This document shows positions 17,018 through 25,469 of a stretch of DNA of 64,000 nucleotides, piece after piece (position 1 is the first letter of the stretch; every line of letters starts with the position of its first letter). Below the pieces are notes generated by a model, which saw only the letters and a list, made by a program, of their open reading frames with translations, did not search any database and had not been told where the DNA came from. Source of the DNA: JAHCHG01 sp041745765 (lineage in GTDB: Bacteria > Acidobacteriota > Blastocatellia > Pyrinomonadales > Pyrinomonadaceae); assembly GCA_041745765.1 (NCBI GenBank), contig JBGTIH010000121.1:74836-138835 (forward strand), read 5' to 3'. A program made the translations under genes and the position numbers.

Positions 17018-17794
17018 TCAGCGGCTGAGGAATGAGATGCTTCCGCGCTGATTCGTTACGGTTAAGGTCGCGCTTCCGTCGCCGTTTTTCCCGACTACGC
17101 GCCGACCGTCGCCGACAAAACTCATCGAAGCGTTGGAAAAAGCTCCGAGCGAAATGTTGCGCGTCGAAGGGGCGGTGGCGACTAATCGAAATGAAGCATT
17201 GATCGGAATTCGCAGGGCGATATTTCCGCGCATCGAATTAAAACGATACTTGCCGTCTGTTTGAATTATACCGTCAAAAAATATGTCGCCGATGACGTTT
17301 GCCGCCGAAACCGTGCCGGCACCGATATCGGTTAAGGTGATGTCGCCTTCGCTGGAGATATTCGCGCTGACAAATGTTCCGCGAACATTGCTGACATTCA
17401 GATTTCCCATTCTTGTTTCGATGTCAACTGCCGATGTGTGCGGAACTTTAATAGTGAAATTAACATTTCCAACTTCGTTTCTGCCTTGATTATCTCTGAC
17501 CAGATTGATGTAAATACTACCGCTTAAGTTTTGCGGATTGATATTGGCGGCGGGAGCTTCCAGATAAGCCGTAATTTGCACTTCGTCTTTATTCCATCCT
17601 TCGACCGTTACCGTGCCGGAGCGATTGGTCAATTGCAGACGGATATTTTTACTTGCCGGATAAGTTCTGGAAAACTTTTTCTGCGCGGAAACTTCAGTTG
17701 CCGCAGGCACAAAGAAAAAAACTACGCTTAAAAGTAGAATCGTAGTTTTCTTAAATCCGAAAAGATTAAATAAATTTTTCAATCTCAAATTCAT
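17018..17794 (-). CDS. Exported DUF4097 beta-helical protein
   Basis: The protein has a long signal region (TTILLLSVVFFFVPAATEVSAQ) followed by a DUF4097-type right-handed beta-helix: NRSGTVTVEGWNKDEVQITA, then short repeating strands GNLNVSNVRGTFVSANISSEG and ITLTDIGAGTVSAANVIGDI, ending TLTVTNQRGSISFLSR. Such proteins often sit beside sigma/anti-sigma genes and are thought to be envelope-stress or adhesin-like. I use the ATG at 17794; an upstream in-frame TTG at 17827 would overlap the anti-sigma gene by 14 bases and could allow coupled translation. The product is 258 residues from this start. Confidence 0.85.
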   Translation of the reverse strand: MNLRLKNLFNLFGFKKTTILLLSVVFFFVPAATEVSAQKKFSRTYPASKNIRLQLTNRSGTVTVEGWNKDEVQITAYLEAPAANINPQNLSGSIYINLVRDNQGRNEVGNVNFTIKVPHTSAVDIETRMGNLNVSNVRGTFVSANISSEGDITLTDIGAGTVSAANVIGDIFFDGIIQTDGKYRFNSMRGNIALRIPINASFRLVATAPSTRNISLGAFSNASMSFVGDGRRVVGKNGDGSATLTVTNQRGSISFLSR

Positions 17795-17813
17795 CGCTAA
17801 AAAATTCTCTATA

Positions 17814-18569
17814 TTATAATTCCGCAAATGCCCGCAAAAGGTCCATTTTTTCTTTCATCGCCGCATCGAGCATTTCGCCTGAGAGATTATCTTGCGGATC
17901 TTTTTCTAAAATTGTGTTGTATTCATAAACAACTTGATCAATTTCTCTCAGATTTCGATCAAAGGTTTCCCTGATTTGTCCGTTCCAGCTTTGCCGCCGG
18001 AGTTCGACTCTTTGATTCCAGTAATCAATAACTTTTTGCTGTTCCTGAATTTTTCTCAGACGCGCTTGCTGCGGTGTTTCTATCAGACCGATGCGACCTA
18101 AAACCTTATCGAAAATCGTTTCGCTCACCGTCGCATTGTCCGCAAAACCTTCGGTCGGTGCGGAGAAATTCTTAATCCCGACAATAGTTAATAACGAACT
18201 GATTAAAGCAATTCCCAAAAATGAAGCGAAAACCTGTGAAAAAGATATCTGCCAACTGTTGTTCCAAATTTTTGAAAACAAACCTTGATCTGCCGTTTCC
18301 GTTTGAATAGTTTCTTGAGCGAGTTCGGGTTTGACTTCGTTTTCGATAATGTTGTTGATTCTGCACCAGATAGCATTTGAATTCGGCGAAAGAACCGGTT
18401 CGGCTTCATCTTCGATACAAAAATCAACGATCAATGCGAGGTCTTCGCAAACCTTTGCACAATCAAGGCAAACAGCAAGATGCGTCTGAACATTTTCCGA
18501 ACTTGTTTGATCGAGTTCATTGTCCAGAAACGCACTGATTTGTTCTTTGCATTGTTCGCAGTTCATCAA
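17814..18569 (-). CDS. Anti-sigma factor with zinc-finger (ZAS) domain
   Basis: This 251-residue membrane protein has an N-terminal anti-sigma zinc finger: C4-x2-C7, then H30-x3-C34-x2-C37 (EQCKEQISAFLDNELD, then HLAVCLDC). This fold holds the partner sigma factor at the membrane. One membrane span (VFASFLGIALISSLLTIVGI, about residues 112-132) is followed by a periplasmic coiled region rich in Q, R and E. It lies 110 bases downstream of the ECF sigma gene and immediately upstream of two secreted beta-helical proteins, the usual layout of an autoregulated envelope module. Confidence 0.9.
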   Translation of the reverse strand: MMNCEQCKEQISAFLDNELDQTSSENVQTHLAVCLDCAKVCEDLALIVDFCIEDEAEPVLSPNSNAIWCRINNIIENEVKPELAQETIQTETADQGLFSKIWNNSWQISFSQVFASFLGIALISSLLTIVGIKNFSAPTEGFADNATVSETIFDKVLGRIGLIETPQQARLRKIQEQQKVIDYWNQRVELRRQSWNGQIRETFDRNLREIDQVVYEYNTILEKDPQDNLSGEMLDAAMKEKMDLLRAFAEL

Positions 18570-18679
18570 AAATACCTAATTAAATTGGATAGTTTACTAA
18601 ATTTCGCCAATTGATCTGACTACTTGTTATAGATTGCCCGAAAAACTTTTTGGTTGCCTTTCATAGAAAATAATCAAGT

Positions 18680-19333
18680 TTATTTTTCTTCGATCAGCAA
18701 ACCGCGCAGTTTGAGACGCGCTTTATGAAGCTGTGATTTCGATGTTCCGACGGAAATTCCCAGTATTCGGGCAACTTCCGTGTGTTCATATCCTTGAACA
18801 TCGTGTAAAGTAAAAACTTTTCGATAACCGTCCGGCAGTTTGGAAACCGCGCGTTTCAGAGCAATGCGGTCAATTACCTGCATTTTGTTTTGGTTATTTG
18901 TTCCCGGCACAATTTGTTCAGGCGTTTCGCCGTCTTCCGAAGTTTTTTCATTTTTGAAACTTCGTTTTCTAAAGTGCATCAAAACCTGATTAACCGTCAT
19001 CCGGTGAAGCCACGTCGAAAACGCCGAATCGCCGCGAAAACTTCCGGCTTTTCGAAAAAGTTGGATAAAAACTTCTTGCGTCAAATCTTCGGCTTCGGTC
19101 TGGTTTTTGGTCATTCGCAAACAAAGACTGAAAGTGCGGCGGTGATAGCGTTCATAGAGAATTTCAAAAGCCGCCATATTTCCCGAAGATGCTTTTTGAG
19201 TTAATTCAAAATCCGGCGCATCCGGCGCAATTGTTTCAACTTGGTCGGATACGGGTGAATACGCACGAATAGCCGCATTTTCCTCAATCGGAAATGCAGA
19301 TTCACGCTCCATAGTTGCCGAGCTATAATCCAT
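18680..19333 (-). CDS. ECF (group 4) RNA polymerase sigma factor
   Basis: The 217-residue sigma-70 family protein has an N-terminal extension of about 45 residues. Region 2 follows (FEILYERYHRRTFSLCLRMT, AEDLTQEVFIQLFRKAGSFR, FSTWLHRMTVNQVLMHFRKR) and region 4 (LPDGYRKVFTLHDVQGYEHT with VARILGISVGTSKSQLHKAR). It lacks region 3, as expected for ECF factors. The anti-sigma gene is next. AGGAGCAAGT before the ATG is a good ribosome site. The signal is unknown, but the downstream secreted genes point to the cell envelope. Confidence 0.95.
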   Translation of the reverse strand: MDYSSATMERESAFPIEENAAIRAYSPVSDQVETIAPDAPDFELTQKASSGNMAAFEILYERYHRRTFSLCLRMTKNQTEAEDLTQEVFIQLFRKAGSFRGDSAFSTWLHRMTVNQVLMHFRKRSFKNEKTSEDGETPEQIVPGTNNQNKMQVIDRIALKRAVSKLPDGYRKVFTLHDVQGYEHTEVARILGISVGTSKSQLHKARLKLRGLLIEEK

Positions 19334-19546
19334 ACTTGCTCCTAAAAGGGTGCTGTCAGAATGTAAAATATTTTCTTGGTCTATGATGAGCCACCTCCAA
19401 ACATTGGTTGCTTTAACCGCCGTTTATTTTATGACGAAATATGTAAAAGTTAAAAAATCAAAATAATGCTTCGGCTATATTGAATGAAAATATGCTTAAA
19501 AGTCAATGTTTTTGCAAAAAATTAAAACTGATTTTTCAAATAAAAT

Positions 19547-19575
19547 CTGACATTTGTTGAAAAATCTGGTATAAA
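19547..19575 (+). promoter_or_regulatory. Sigma70 promoter of comM
   Basis: CTGACA (19547-19552) and TATAAA (19570-19575) with a 17-base spacer are each one base off consensus. They lie about 50 bases upstream of the comM ATG, within the 290-base divergent gap to the ECF sigma gene. Confidence 0.65.
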
Positions 19576-19623
19576 TCTTGAGAAGTTTTATCCCAATTTA
19601 ATCTTTACGAGTTAAAATTTTTT

Positions 19624-21192
19624 ATGCTCTTCCTTACTCAATCTGCCGCTGTTTTCGGTATTGACGCTCTAATTGTTGATATTGAAGTAAATCTACAGCC
19701 TGTCAAAGGCGAAGCCGATTCTTCGCCGCCCGTGATTATCGTCGGTTTGCCCGATACCGCCGTGCGCGAATCGAAGGAAAGAATCCGTGCCGCGATTCAA
19801 AACAGTTCGTATTTCTTTCCGTTTCATAAAACGACGATCAATCTCGCGCCCGCAGATGTTCGAAAAGCTGGCGCGAGTTTCGATTTGCCGATTGCACTCG
19901 GCATCTTAGGCGCAAACGGCGATCTGGGAAATCTCGATACTTTGGAAAACACTCTGAGCATCGGCGAATTGTCGCTCGACGGGCGCGTGCGTCCCGTGCG
20001 CGGCGCACTTTCGATTGCGCTTCAAGCGCGTGAAATCGGAATTACAAATCTATTGATTCCTGAAGAAAATGCGACTGAAGCGGCGGTCGTCGAAGGAATT
20101 GATGTTTTCCCGATTCGTGATTTGCGCGATGCGGTCGAAATTGCGCGAAGTTTGCAGGAAGGAAAAGAGCCGCCCGTTTCACCTCTGAAATTAAAAATCG
20201 AAGATTTAACGGAAAGCGAAAACAAATACCGCGTGGATTTTGCAGAAGTTCGCGGGCAACAAAGTGCGAAACGTGCGCTCGAAGTTGCCAGCGCGGGCGG
20301 GCATAATATTCTGCTTATCGGTCCGCCCGGATCAGGGAAAACGATGCTGGCAAAAAGAGTTCCGACGATTCTGCCGCCGCTCGAATTTGAAGAATCGCTG
20401 GAAATCACAAAGGTTCATTCGGTCGCCGGTCTGACCGGAAAATCGGGACTTGTTACCCAAAGACAATTTCGCTCGCCGCATCACACTATTTCAAACGCCG
20501 GACTGATCGGCGGCGGAACTTTTCCGCGCCCGGGCGAAGTGTCCTTAGCTCATAACGGCGTTTTATTTTTGGATGAACTGCCGGAATTCGACCGCAGCGT
20601 TCTCGAAGTTTTGCGCCAACCGCTGGAAGACAAACAAGTTACGATCAGCCGCGCGTCGATGAGTCTGACTTTTCCGGCGCATTTTACGATGGTCGCTTCG
20701 ATGAATCCTTGTCCGTGCGGCTATTTCGGTTCTTCGAGAGAATGCAAATGCTCGCCGGTTCAAATTCAAAGATATGTCGGCAAAATCTCGGGTCCTCTTT
20801 TAGACAGAATTGATATACATATAGACGTTCCGGCGGTGAACTTCAAGGAACTGCGCGGGCGCGGCGTTCCCGAAGGCGATTCTTCCGAGAAAATTCGTGA
20901 AAGAGTAATAAATGCCCGAAAAATTCAGCTTGAAAGATTCAAAGGCAGCGGCGTTTTCTCAAATTCGGGAATGTCGCCGACGCAGATTCGTCAATTCTGC
21001 GCACTCGACGCCGAAAGCGAATCTCTGCTCGAACGCGCGATGCTTCGGCAAGGTCTTTCCGCCCGCGCTCACGACCGGATTTTGAAAGTTTCCAGAACAA
21101 TCGCCGATTTATCCGCAAGCGAAAACGTCGAACCGAATCACATCAGCGAAGCGATCAATTACCGCTCGCTCGACAGAAATTATTGGACTTAA
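19624..21192 (+). CDS. comM: ComM/YifB-family AAA+ ATPase (Mg-chelatase-like)
   Basis: The 522-residue protein of the YifB/ComM family, in Vibrio ComM, is a hexameric helicase that promotes branch migration during natural transformation. The N-terminal Lon-like fold (VDIEVNLQPVKGE, LPDTAVRESKERIRAAIQNS) is followed by the AAA+ Mg-chelatase domain: Walker A LIGPPGSGKTMLAKRVPTIL (about residue 235), RSPHHTISNAGLIGGG, Walker B GVLFLDELPEF, and the zinc-type loop NPCPCGYFG with C-x-C. The C-terminal helical domain has SARAHDRILKVSRTIADL. The length is full. It is monocistronic with its own promoter; a heptamer inverted repeat begins 3 bases after the stop. Confidence 0.95.
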   Translation: MLFLTQSAAVFGIDALIVDIEVNLQPVKGEADSSPPVIIVGLPDTAVRESKERIRAAIQNSSYFFPFHKTTINLAPADVRKAGASFDLPIALGILGANGDLGNLDTLENTLSIGELSLDGRVRPVRGALSIALQAREIGITNLLIPEENATEAAVVEGIDVFPIRDLRDAVEIARSLQEGKEPPVSPLKLKIEDLTESENKYRVDFAEVRGQQSAKRALEVASAGGHNILLIGPPGSGKTMLAKRVPTILPPLEFEESLEITKVHSVAGLTGKSGLVTQRQFRSPHHTISNAGLIGGGTFPRPGEVSLAHNGVLFLDELPEFDRSVLEVLRQPLEDKQVTISRASMSLTFPAHFTMVASMNPCPCGYFGSSRECKCSPVQIQRYVGKISGPLLDRIDIHIDVPAVNFKELRGRGVPEGDSSEKIRERVINARKIQLERFKGSGVFSNSGMSPTQIRQFCALDAESESLLERAMLRQGLSARAHDRILKVSRTIADLSASENVEPNHISEAINYRSLDRNYWT

Positions 21193-21195
21193 AGG

Positions 21196-21303
21196 TTTGA
21201 TTTTTGATCTTTGATCTTTGATCTTGGTTTGTTTTTTGAAATCGTTTTTCGATGATTGTCTGAAAATAAAATCAAAAATCAAAAATCAAAAATCAAAGAT
21301 CAA
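21196..21303. repeat. Inverted heptamer tandem repeats after comM
   Basis: The left arm is four units (TTTGATT, then TTTGATC three times) at 21196-21223. The right arm is AAATCAA four times plus AGATCAA at 21269-21303. The arms are reverse-complementary and could form a long stem. The left arm begins 3 bases after the comM stop and the right arm ends about 33 bases before the next promoter, so it may act as a terminator or boundary. Confidence 0.85.
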
Positions 21304-21336
21304 TGATTATTGTAAAAGTTTTGTAATTTTCCCGAA

Positions 21337-21365
21337 GTGAAAATTTTTGCGGAAAAGTTTATAAT
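21337..21365 (+). promoter_or_regulatory. Sigma70 promoter of the acyl-CoA ligase gene
   Basis: GTGAAA (21337-21342) and a perfect TATAAT (21360-21365) are spaced by 17 bases. Transcription would start near 21372, which rules out the in-frame TTG at 21374 as start codon and supports the ATG at 21407. Confidence 0.65.
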
Positions 21366-21406
21366 TAAAAAGTTTGACTAATAGGGGAATAAAAAACTTT
21401 TACATA

Positions 21407-23236
21407 ATGACAGCAGAAAACTTAATCGGATTTGAAAATTTACCGCAGACAATACCGCATTATTGCATCGAGGCGTTTCGACGTCACGACAAACGGGATG
21501 CTTTGAATTATAAGATTAATGAAGCGTGGGTACATATTTCGGGTGAAGCGGTAGTTGAAAGAATCAAGCGCATCGCGCTCGGACTCGCCGATCTCGGCGT
21601 AAAAGCCGGCGACCGCGTGGCGATAATTTCCGAAAATCGTCCCGAATGGTCTTTGACCGATCTGGCGATTTTGTCGCTTCGCGCCGTTAATGTGCCGATT
21701 TATACGACGCAGGCGGTCGAACAAATTCGTTATATTCTGGAAAATTCCGGCGCGAAAATGCTTTTTGTTTCCGGCAAAAAAATCTGGCAGCACGCTGAAA
21801 ATGCGATTCAAAGCGTCGAACGCCTGGAAAAACTCGTTTTCTTTGATGAAGATGCGCTTCCCGAAAATCAAACCCGGGCGATGACTCTGGCGGAAGTCGA
21901 AAAGCGCGGCGAGGAATTGGAAAAAATCGAGCCTGATCTTTTTGAAAAACGCCTCGCGGAAATCGAAAAAGAAGACCTGGCAACAATTATTTACACATCC
22001 GGGACGACCGGCGAACCGAAGGGCGTGATGCTTTCGCACGAGGCTTTTGTGACGAGTATTGTCGGTGTTTCCAAAGGGCTGCCAATCAAATCAACCGACC
22101 GTTCGCTCGCGGTTTTGCCCCTTTCTCATATTTTCGAGCGCACCGTTTTTTACGTTCTATGCTCAAACGGCGTTTCGATTAATTATTGTGCCGCGTTTGA
22201 CCAAATTGCCGGACATCTTCAGGAAGTCAAACCGACGATTATGACAGCTGTGCCGCGTCTTTTCGAGCAGGTTTATCACAAAATCGTCAAAAAAGGTAAA
22301 GCGGCGGGCGGTTATAAAACAAAACTTTTCGATTGGGCTTTGGAAGTCGGGCAGGACTACTGGGCGGCGAAGGATAATCAACGGACGGTTTCGCCCGTTC
22401 TTGCGGCAAAGCACGCGATTGCGAGTCGTTTGGTTTTTTCAAAATGGCGTGAAGGCGTCGGCGGTTCTCTGCGATTTTTCGTCTCCGGCGGTGCGCCGCT
22501 TTCCAAGAAACTTTCACAGGCTTTCTGGGCTGCCGGAATTCCGATTCTGCAAGGCTACGGAATGACCGAAGCGTGCGTAACGTGCGCCAATCGCCCCGAT
22601 GACAACAAAGTCGGTTCAATCGGAACGCCGTTTGAAGGAGTCGAGATGAAAATCGCCGAATCCGACGGCGAAATTCTCGTGCGCGGACCGAATGTAATGC
22701 GAGGTTATTATCAAAATGACGAGGAAACCGCGAAAGCGATTGATGAAGAAGGCTGGTATCATACGGGCGATGTCGGTTATAAAGACAAAGACGGACATTA
22801 TTTTATTACCGACCGCAAAAAGGATTTATTCAAACTCTCGAACGGAAAATACGTTGCGCCGCAGCAGGTCGAAAGTCTTCTGAAACAATCGCCGCTCGTC
22901 GCGCAGGCGGTCGCCGTCGGTTCGGGCAGAAAACAGGTCGGTGCGCTCGTCGTTCCCGATTGGGACACGCTCAAGCAGACTTTGCAGGAAGAAGGAATTG
23001 AAGCGGAAGGTTCGCGCGAAGAGCTTTGCGAAAATCCTTACGTCGTCAAACGGGTTCAGCGCGACGCCGGCGAATTTACGCGCGAAATGAATGATTATGA
23101 AAGAGTCAAGAGAGTTTATCTGCTGCCGCGCGAATTTTCGATTGATAAAGGCGAAATGACTCCGACGCTCAAGATTAAACGCAGCGTGATTGACGAAAAA
23201 TACGAAGAAGCGATTAATGAAATCTGCGGAAACTGA
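21407..23236 (+). CDS. Long-chain fatty-acid--CoA ligase (AMP-forming)
   Basis: This 609-residue ANL-superfamily enzyme activates long-chain fatty acids with ATP and CoA. Motifs are P-loop IIYTSGTTGEPKGVMLSHE, PLSHIFERTVFY, ILQGYGMTEACVT, and the hinge GWYHTGDVG with YFITDRKKDLFKLSNGKYVA. The last supports the long-chain (FadD15/ACSL-like) branch rather than short acyl enzymes. Length and C-terminal TLKIKRSVIDEKY are typical. The start is set by the promoter; AGGGGAA lies 20 bases upstream, farther than usual. It is probably cytoplasmic or membrane-associated, for beta-oxidation or lipid recycling. Confidence 0.94.
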   Translation: MTAENLIGFENLPQTIPHYCIEAFRRHDKRDALNYKINEAWVHISGEAVVERIKRIALGLADLGVKAGDRVAIISENRPEWSLTDLAILSLRAVNVPIYTTQAVEQIRYILENSGAKMLFVSGKKIWQHAENAIQSVERLEKLVFFDEDALPENQTRAMTLAEVEKRGEELEKIEPDLFEKRLAEIEKEDLATIIYTSGTTGEPKGVMLSHEAFVTSIVGVSKGLPIKSTDRSLAVLPLSHIFERTVFYVLCSNGVSINYCAAFDQIAGHLQEVKPTIMTAVPRLFEQVYHKIVKKGKAAGGYKTKLFDWALEVGQDYWAAKDNQRTVSPVLAAKHAIASRLVFSKWREGVGGSLRFFVSGGAPLSKKLSQAFWAAGIPILQGYGMTEACVTCANRPDDNKVGSIGTPFEGVEMKIAESDGEILVRGPNVMRGYYQNDEETAKAIDEEGWYHTGDVGYKDKDGHYFITDRKKDLFKLSNGKYVAPQQVESLLKQSPLVAQAVAVGSGRKQVGALVVPDWDTLKQTLQEEGIEAEGSREELCENPYVVKRVQRDAGEFTREMNDYERVKRVYLLPREFSIDKGEMTPTLKIKRSVIDEKYEEAINEICGN

Positions 23237-23271
23237 TTTGGATTTTGGATTTTGGATTTTAGATTTTGGAT
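23237..23271. repeat. Heptamer tandem repeat abutting a stop codon
   Basis: Five consecutive 7-base units TTTGGAT (the fourth is TTTAGAT) start at the base directly after the stop codon of the acyl-CoA ligase gene. They lie in the 107-base gap to a convergent gene. Confidence 0.9.
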
Positions 23272-23343
23272 TGGTTTGAAATTCAGATAACTCGATTGTT
23301 TTGACATTTTATAAGAAGCGAGTTTTTTTAATTTTTGAGAAAT

Positions 23344-23643
23344 TTATTTGAGCGACAGTTTTTCTTCCAGATTCAGCATTTGATCGAGGGTTGAAAAATC
23401 CTTATGTTTATTGCTGAGAAGTGCTTCGGCAAGTTCATAGAGCGGAATCGGAATCTCGACCGTTGTGACCATTTCTTCGGATTGCGGATAATTAGCGTAA
23501 AATTCTAATTCAGCCTCGCAAAATTCACAAAAAACAAGATGTTCCTGAATGGCATTGGATTCTCTCTGCGCCATTTCCTCATTTTGAAATGCCAGCAATT
23601 CTTGTGATGAAGGGCAATCCGCATTTTTGCAAAAAGTAATCAT
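23344..23643 (-). CDS. Small zinc-finger protein (anti-sigma-like, ZAS motif)
   Basis: This soluble protein of about 99 residues has the zinc pattern C10...H35-x3-C39-x2-C42 (ADCPSSQELLAF, EHLVFCEFCEAEL), resembling the ZAS fold of anti-sigma factors. There is no membrane segment. It may bind a sigma factor in the cytoplasm or be a free zinc-finger regulator. An in-frame start 7 codons upstream is also possible; I prefer the ATG at 23643. No sigma gene is adjacent, although a sigma-like gene starts 530 bases away on the other strand. Confidence 0.65.
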   Translation of the reverse strand: MITFCKNADCPSSQELLAFQNEEMAQRESNAIQEHLVFCEFCEAELEFYANYPQSEEMVTTVEIPIPLYELAEALLSNKHKDFSTLDQMLNLEEKLSLK

Positions 23644-24170
23644 TTTTATCGAAAACATATACATTGTAAAAACAGTCTTAAAATCATCGCGCTAAATAAA
23701 AAGCGAAGATACACATCCGTTATATCTAAAAATAAAGCGATAATGCGCCTCTGCTTCCAAAAATAATAGCGGTAAAAATAAAAAAAAATGTTTGCATCTC
23801 TCTTGAATTACGTTAAACTCAGTAAAATAAAGCATTTAACGCAATTGTTAAACAAATAAAAAAATCACAAAAACTTGTTGCTCAAATCAAGAATAATTGT
23901 TAATATCTTAAATGTGGTTAGTTAAACGAAATAGTGTTTGACTAACAACTCTCTGAAGTAACTGCGAAGCTCGGCAGATATTTCAAAAAATTTTCTACCT
24001 GTCTTACAAATTGCGAAAAACCTGAGAAAAATAATTATTACTTACCAAACGTGCGCCATAAAAATCTCAAACGGGAAGAGATTTCCGCGTATTGGAGATA
24101 GCGCAGACACATTTTTTCTTACAGACCGAAAATCGCAAAAAACTGAAATAACCGAAAAAGGTTTTTATTT
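23644..24170. other. Long AT-rich leader region before the sigma-like gene
   Basis: This divergent gap of about 527 bases contains a weak promoter candidate (TTGCTC 23878-23883, 17-base spacer, TAATAT 23901-23906). An imperfect 11-bp inverted repeat (GTTAGTTAAAC and GTTTGACTAAC, about 23917-23946) and a 7-bp hairpin (AAATCTC/GAGATTT, 24062-24084) follow. A long untranslated leader for the gene at 24171 is possible. No open frame or tRNA is seen. Confidence 0.4.
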
Positions 24171-25310
24171 ATGAGTGCAATTAAAAACAAGGCACATCTG
24201 CCTAAACCAATCAAAAATCAGCGCATCAATATCGGAAAATGGAACGAATGTCTGACGAAATCCGACGTAAATCAGATTTGGGCGGAACTTCACCGAATCG
24301 TTTGTTCACATCCGTTGGTGCGTGCGTCAAAGCGGGCGGGATTTCTGGTCGAAGAAGGCAAATATAATGCTTATACGGATTTAACACAGGAACTTTTTGT
24401 CACGCTTTTGAGCAAGGAGCGTTTTCAGCATTATCTTGATGCGAAAATGACGGATGCCGAAATTGAATCGGAAATCAGCCAGATCGAATTGACCAATATG
24501 CTGACGGCAGAACTGCGCAAACGCTATCCTGAATCCTACCGTCTGGCGCGGCGGGTTTCGACGCTTATTCAAGGCAGCAAACGATTTAAGCGGTTTGATA
24601 AAACGGATTATCATACACGGCTCGTTAATCGCTTGTATGGTTTGACAGAATGGAAAGATGAGAAAATGAGCCGCAGTCCGCAGGAAATGCTGGAGCGCGT
24701 CAAAGCGGTGGCATTTTATAATCGTGATACGCGAATGGTCGGCTGCACGGGCGATTCGCAAATCGTGATCGGCAATGTCGAACTGGAAAAGTTAATCGTC
24801 AAAGTCTTTAAAGCGATTGATTCGCCCGTTGACGTTCGCTCGCTCAGATCGTATGTAATGTCGCGTCTGCCGATTATGGATATTTATCTCGTTCCGGTCG
24901 GCGGTGTCAAAGATGACGACGATGATCGCGCAACTTTTGAGCTTTCCGACACACGCGAAAATCCGGAAGAAAGCGTAATGCGAATCGAAGGCGAAAAGGA
25001 AGCCGCCGGATTTGTTGATGCTTTTTTAGGAAATTTACGTAAATCGGTGCGCGGAAAAGCCAAGCAATATGATCGGATGATTAATGTTTTATGGATGTGT
25101 TATCTGGTTGCGGACGGCGGAACGCAGCTCGAAGTCGCCGATACGTTAGGTGTTTCCGATTCTTTAGTTTCCGATTACCGCAAACGCATCGAAACTAATT
25201 TGCAGGAACTTTCATTTAACGGCGTAAATGAAGCGCGGCAATTTGAAAAAGCCTTAAAACACAAAGTTCGGGATTTAATCTCGGTCGAAAAAGAAGAAAT
25301 GACGGCATAA
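24171..25310 (+). CDS. Divergent sigma-70-like regulator with C-terminal helix-turn-helix
   Basis: The 379-residue protein of uncertain family is unlike canonical sigma factors. Near residues 67-90, YTDLTQELFVTLLSKERFQH resembles the region 2 aspartate-rich helix of sigma factors (DL-x-QE-x-F). The C-terminal region has a sigma-4-like helix-turn-helix (TQLEVADTLGVSDSLVSDYR, about 316-340). Between them are about 220 residues with no recognised domain, including an acidic DDDDDRATFELSDTRENPE linker. A ribosome site AAAAAGG lies 9 bases before the ATG. It precedes the exopolysaccharide cluster by 160 bases and may be its regulator. Family assignment is tentative. Confidence 0.55.
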   Translation: MSAIKNKAHLPKPIKNQRINIGKWNECLTKSDVNQIWAELHRIVCSHPLVRASKRAGFLVEEGKYNAYTDLTQELFVTLLSKERFQHYLDAKMTDAEIESEISQIELTNMLTAELRKRYPESYRLARRVSTLIQGSKRFKRFDKTDYHTRLVNRLYGLTEWKDEKMSRSPQEMLERVKAVAFYNRDTRMVGCTGDSQIVIGNVELEKLIVKVFKAIDSPVDVRSLRSYVMSRLPIMDIYLVPVGGVKDDDDDRATFELSDTRENPEESVMRIEGEKEAAGFVDAFLGNLRKSVRGKAKQYDRMINVLWMCYLVADGGTQLEVADTLGVSDSLVSDYRKRIETNLQELSFNGVNEARQFEKALKHKVRDLISVEKEEMTA

Positions 25311-25469
25311 TTTCCCTAGACTGTAATCTCTGTAATTTAAAATTATTCAGATGTTTAGAAATCTTTTTCAAAAATGTTAAAATAATTTTTAGCAAAATTG
25401 CAGTCCCGAAATGCAACGGAATGCAAAATCTGAAAATCTTCAAAAATATAATGAGATTTAAGTTTATAA

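Noticed and set aside
19380..19415. Seven-codon leader peptide ahead of the ECF sigma gene
   Set aside because: A short frame (MFGGGSS) exists on the minus strand, but it has no codon pattern or hairpin suggesting attenuation and can arise by chance.
21196..21303. CRISPR-like array
   Set aside because: The repeat units are 7 bases with no spacers and no cas genes are nearby; the structure is an inverted microsatellite.
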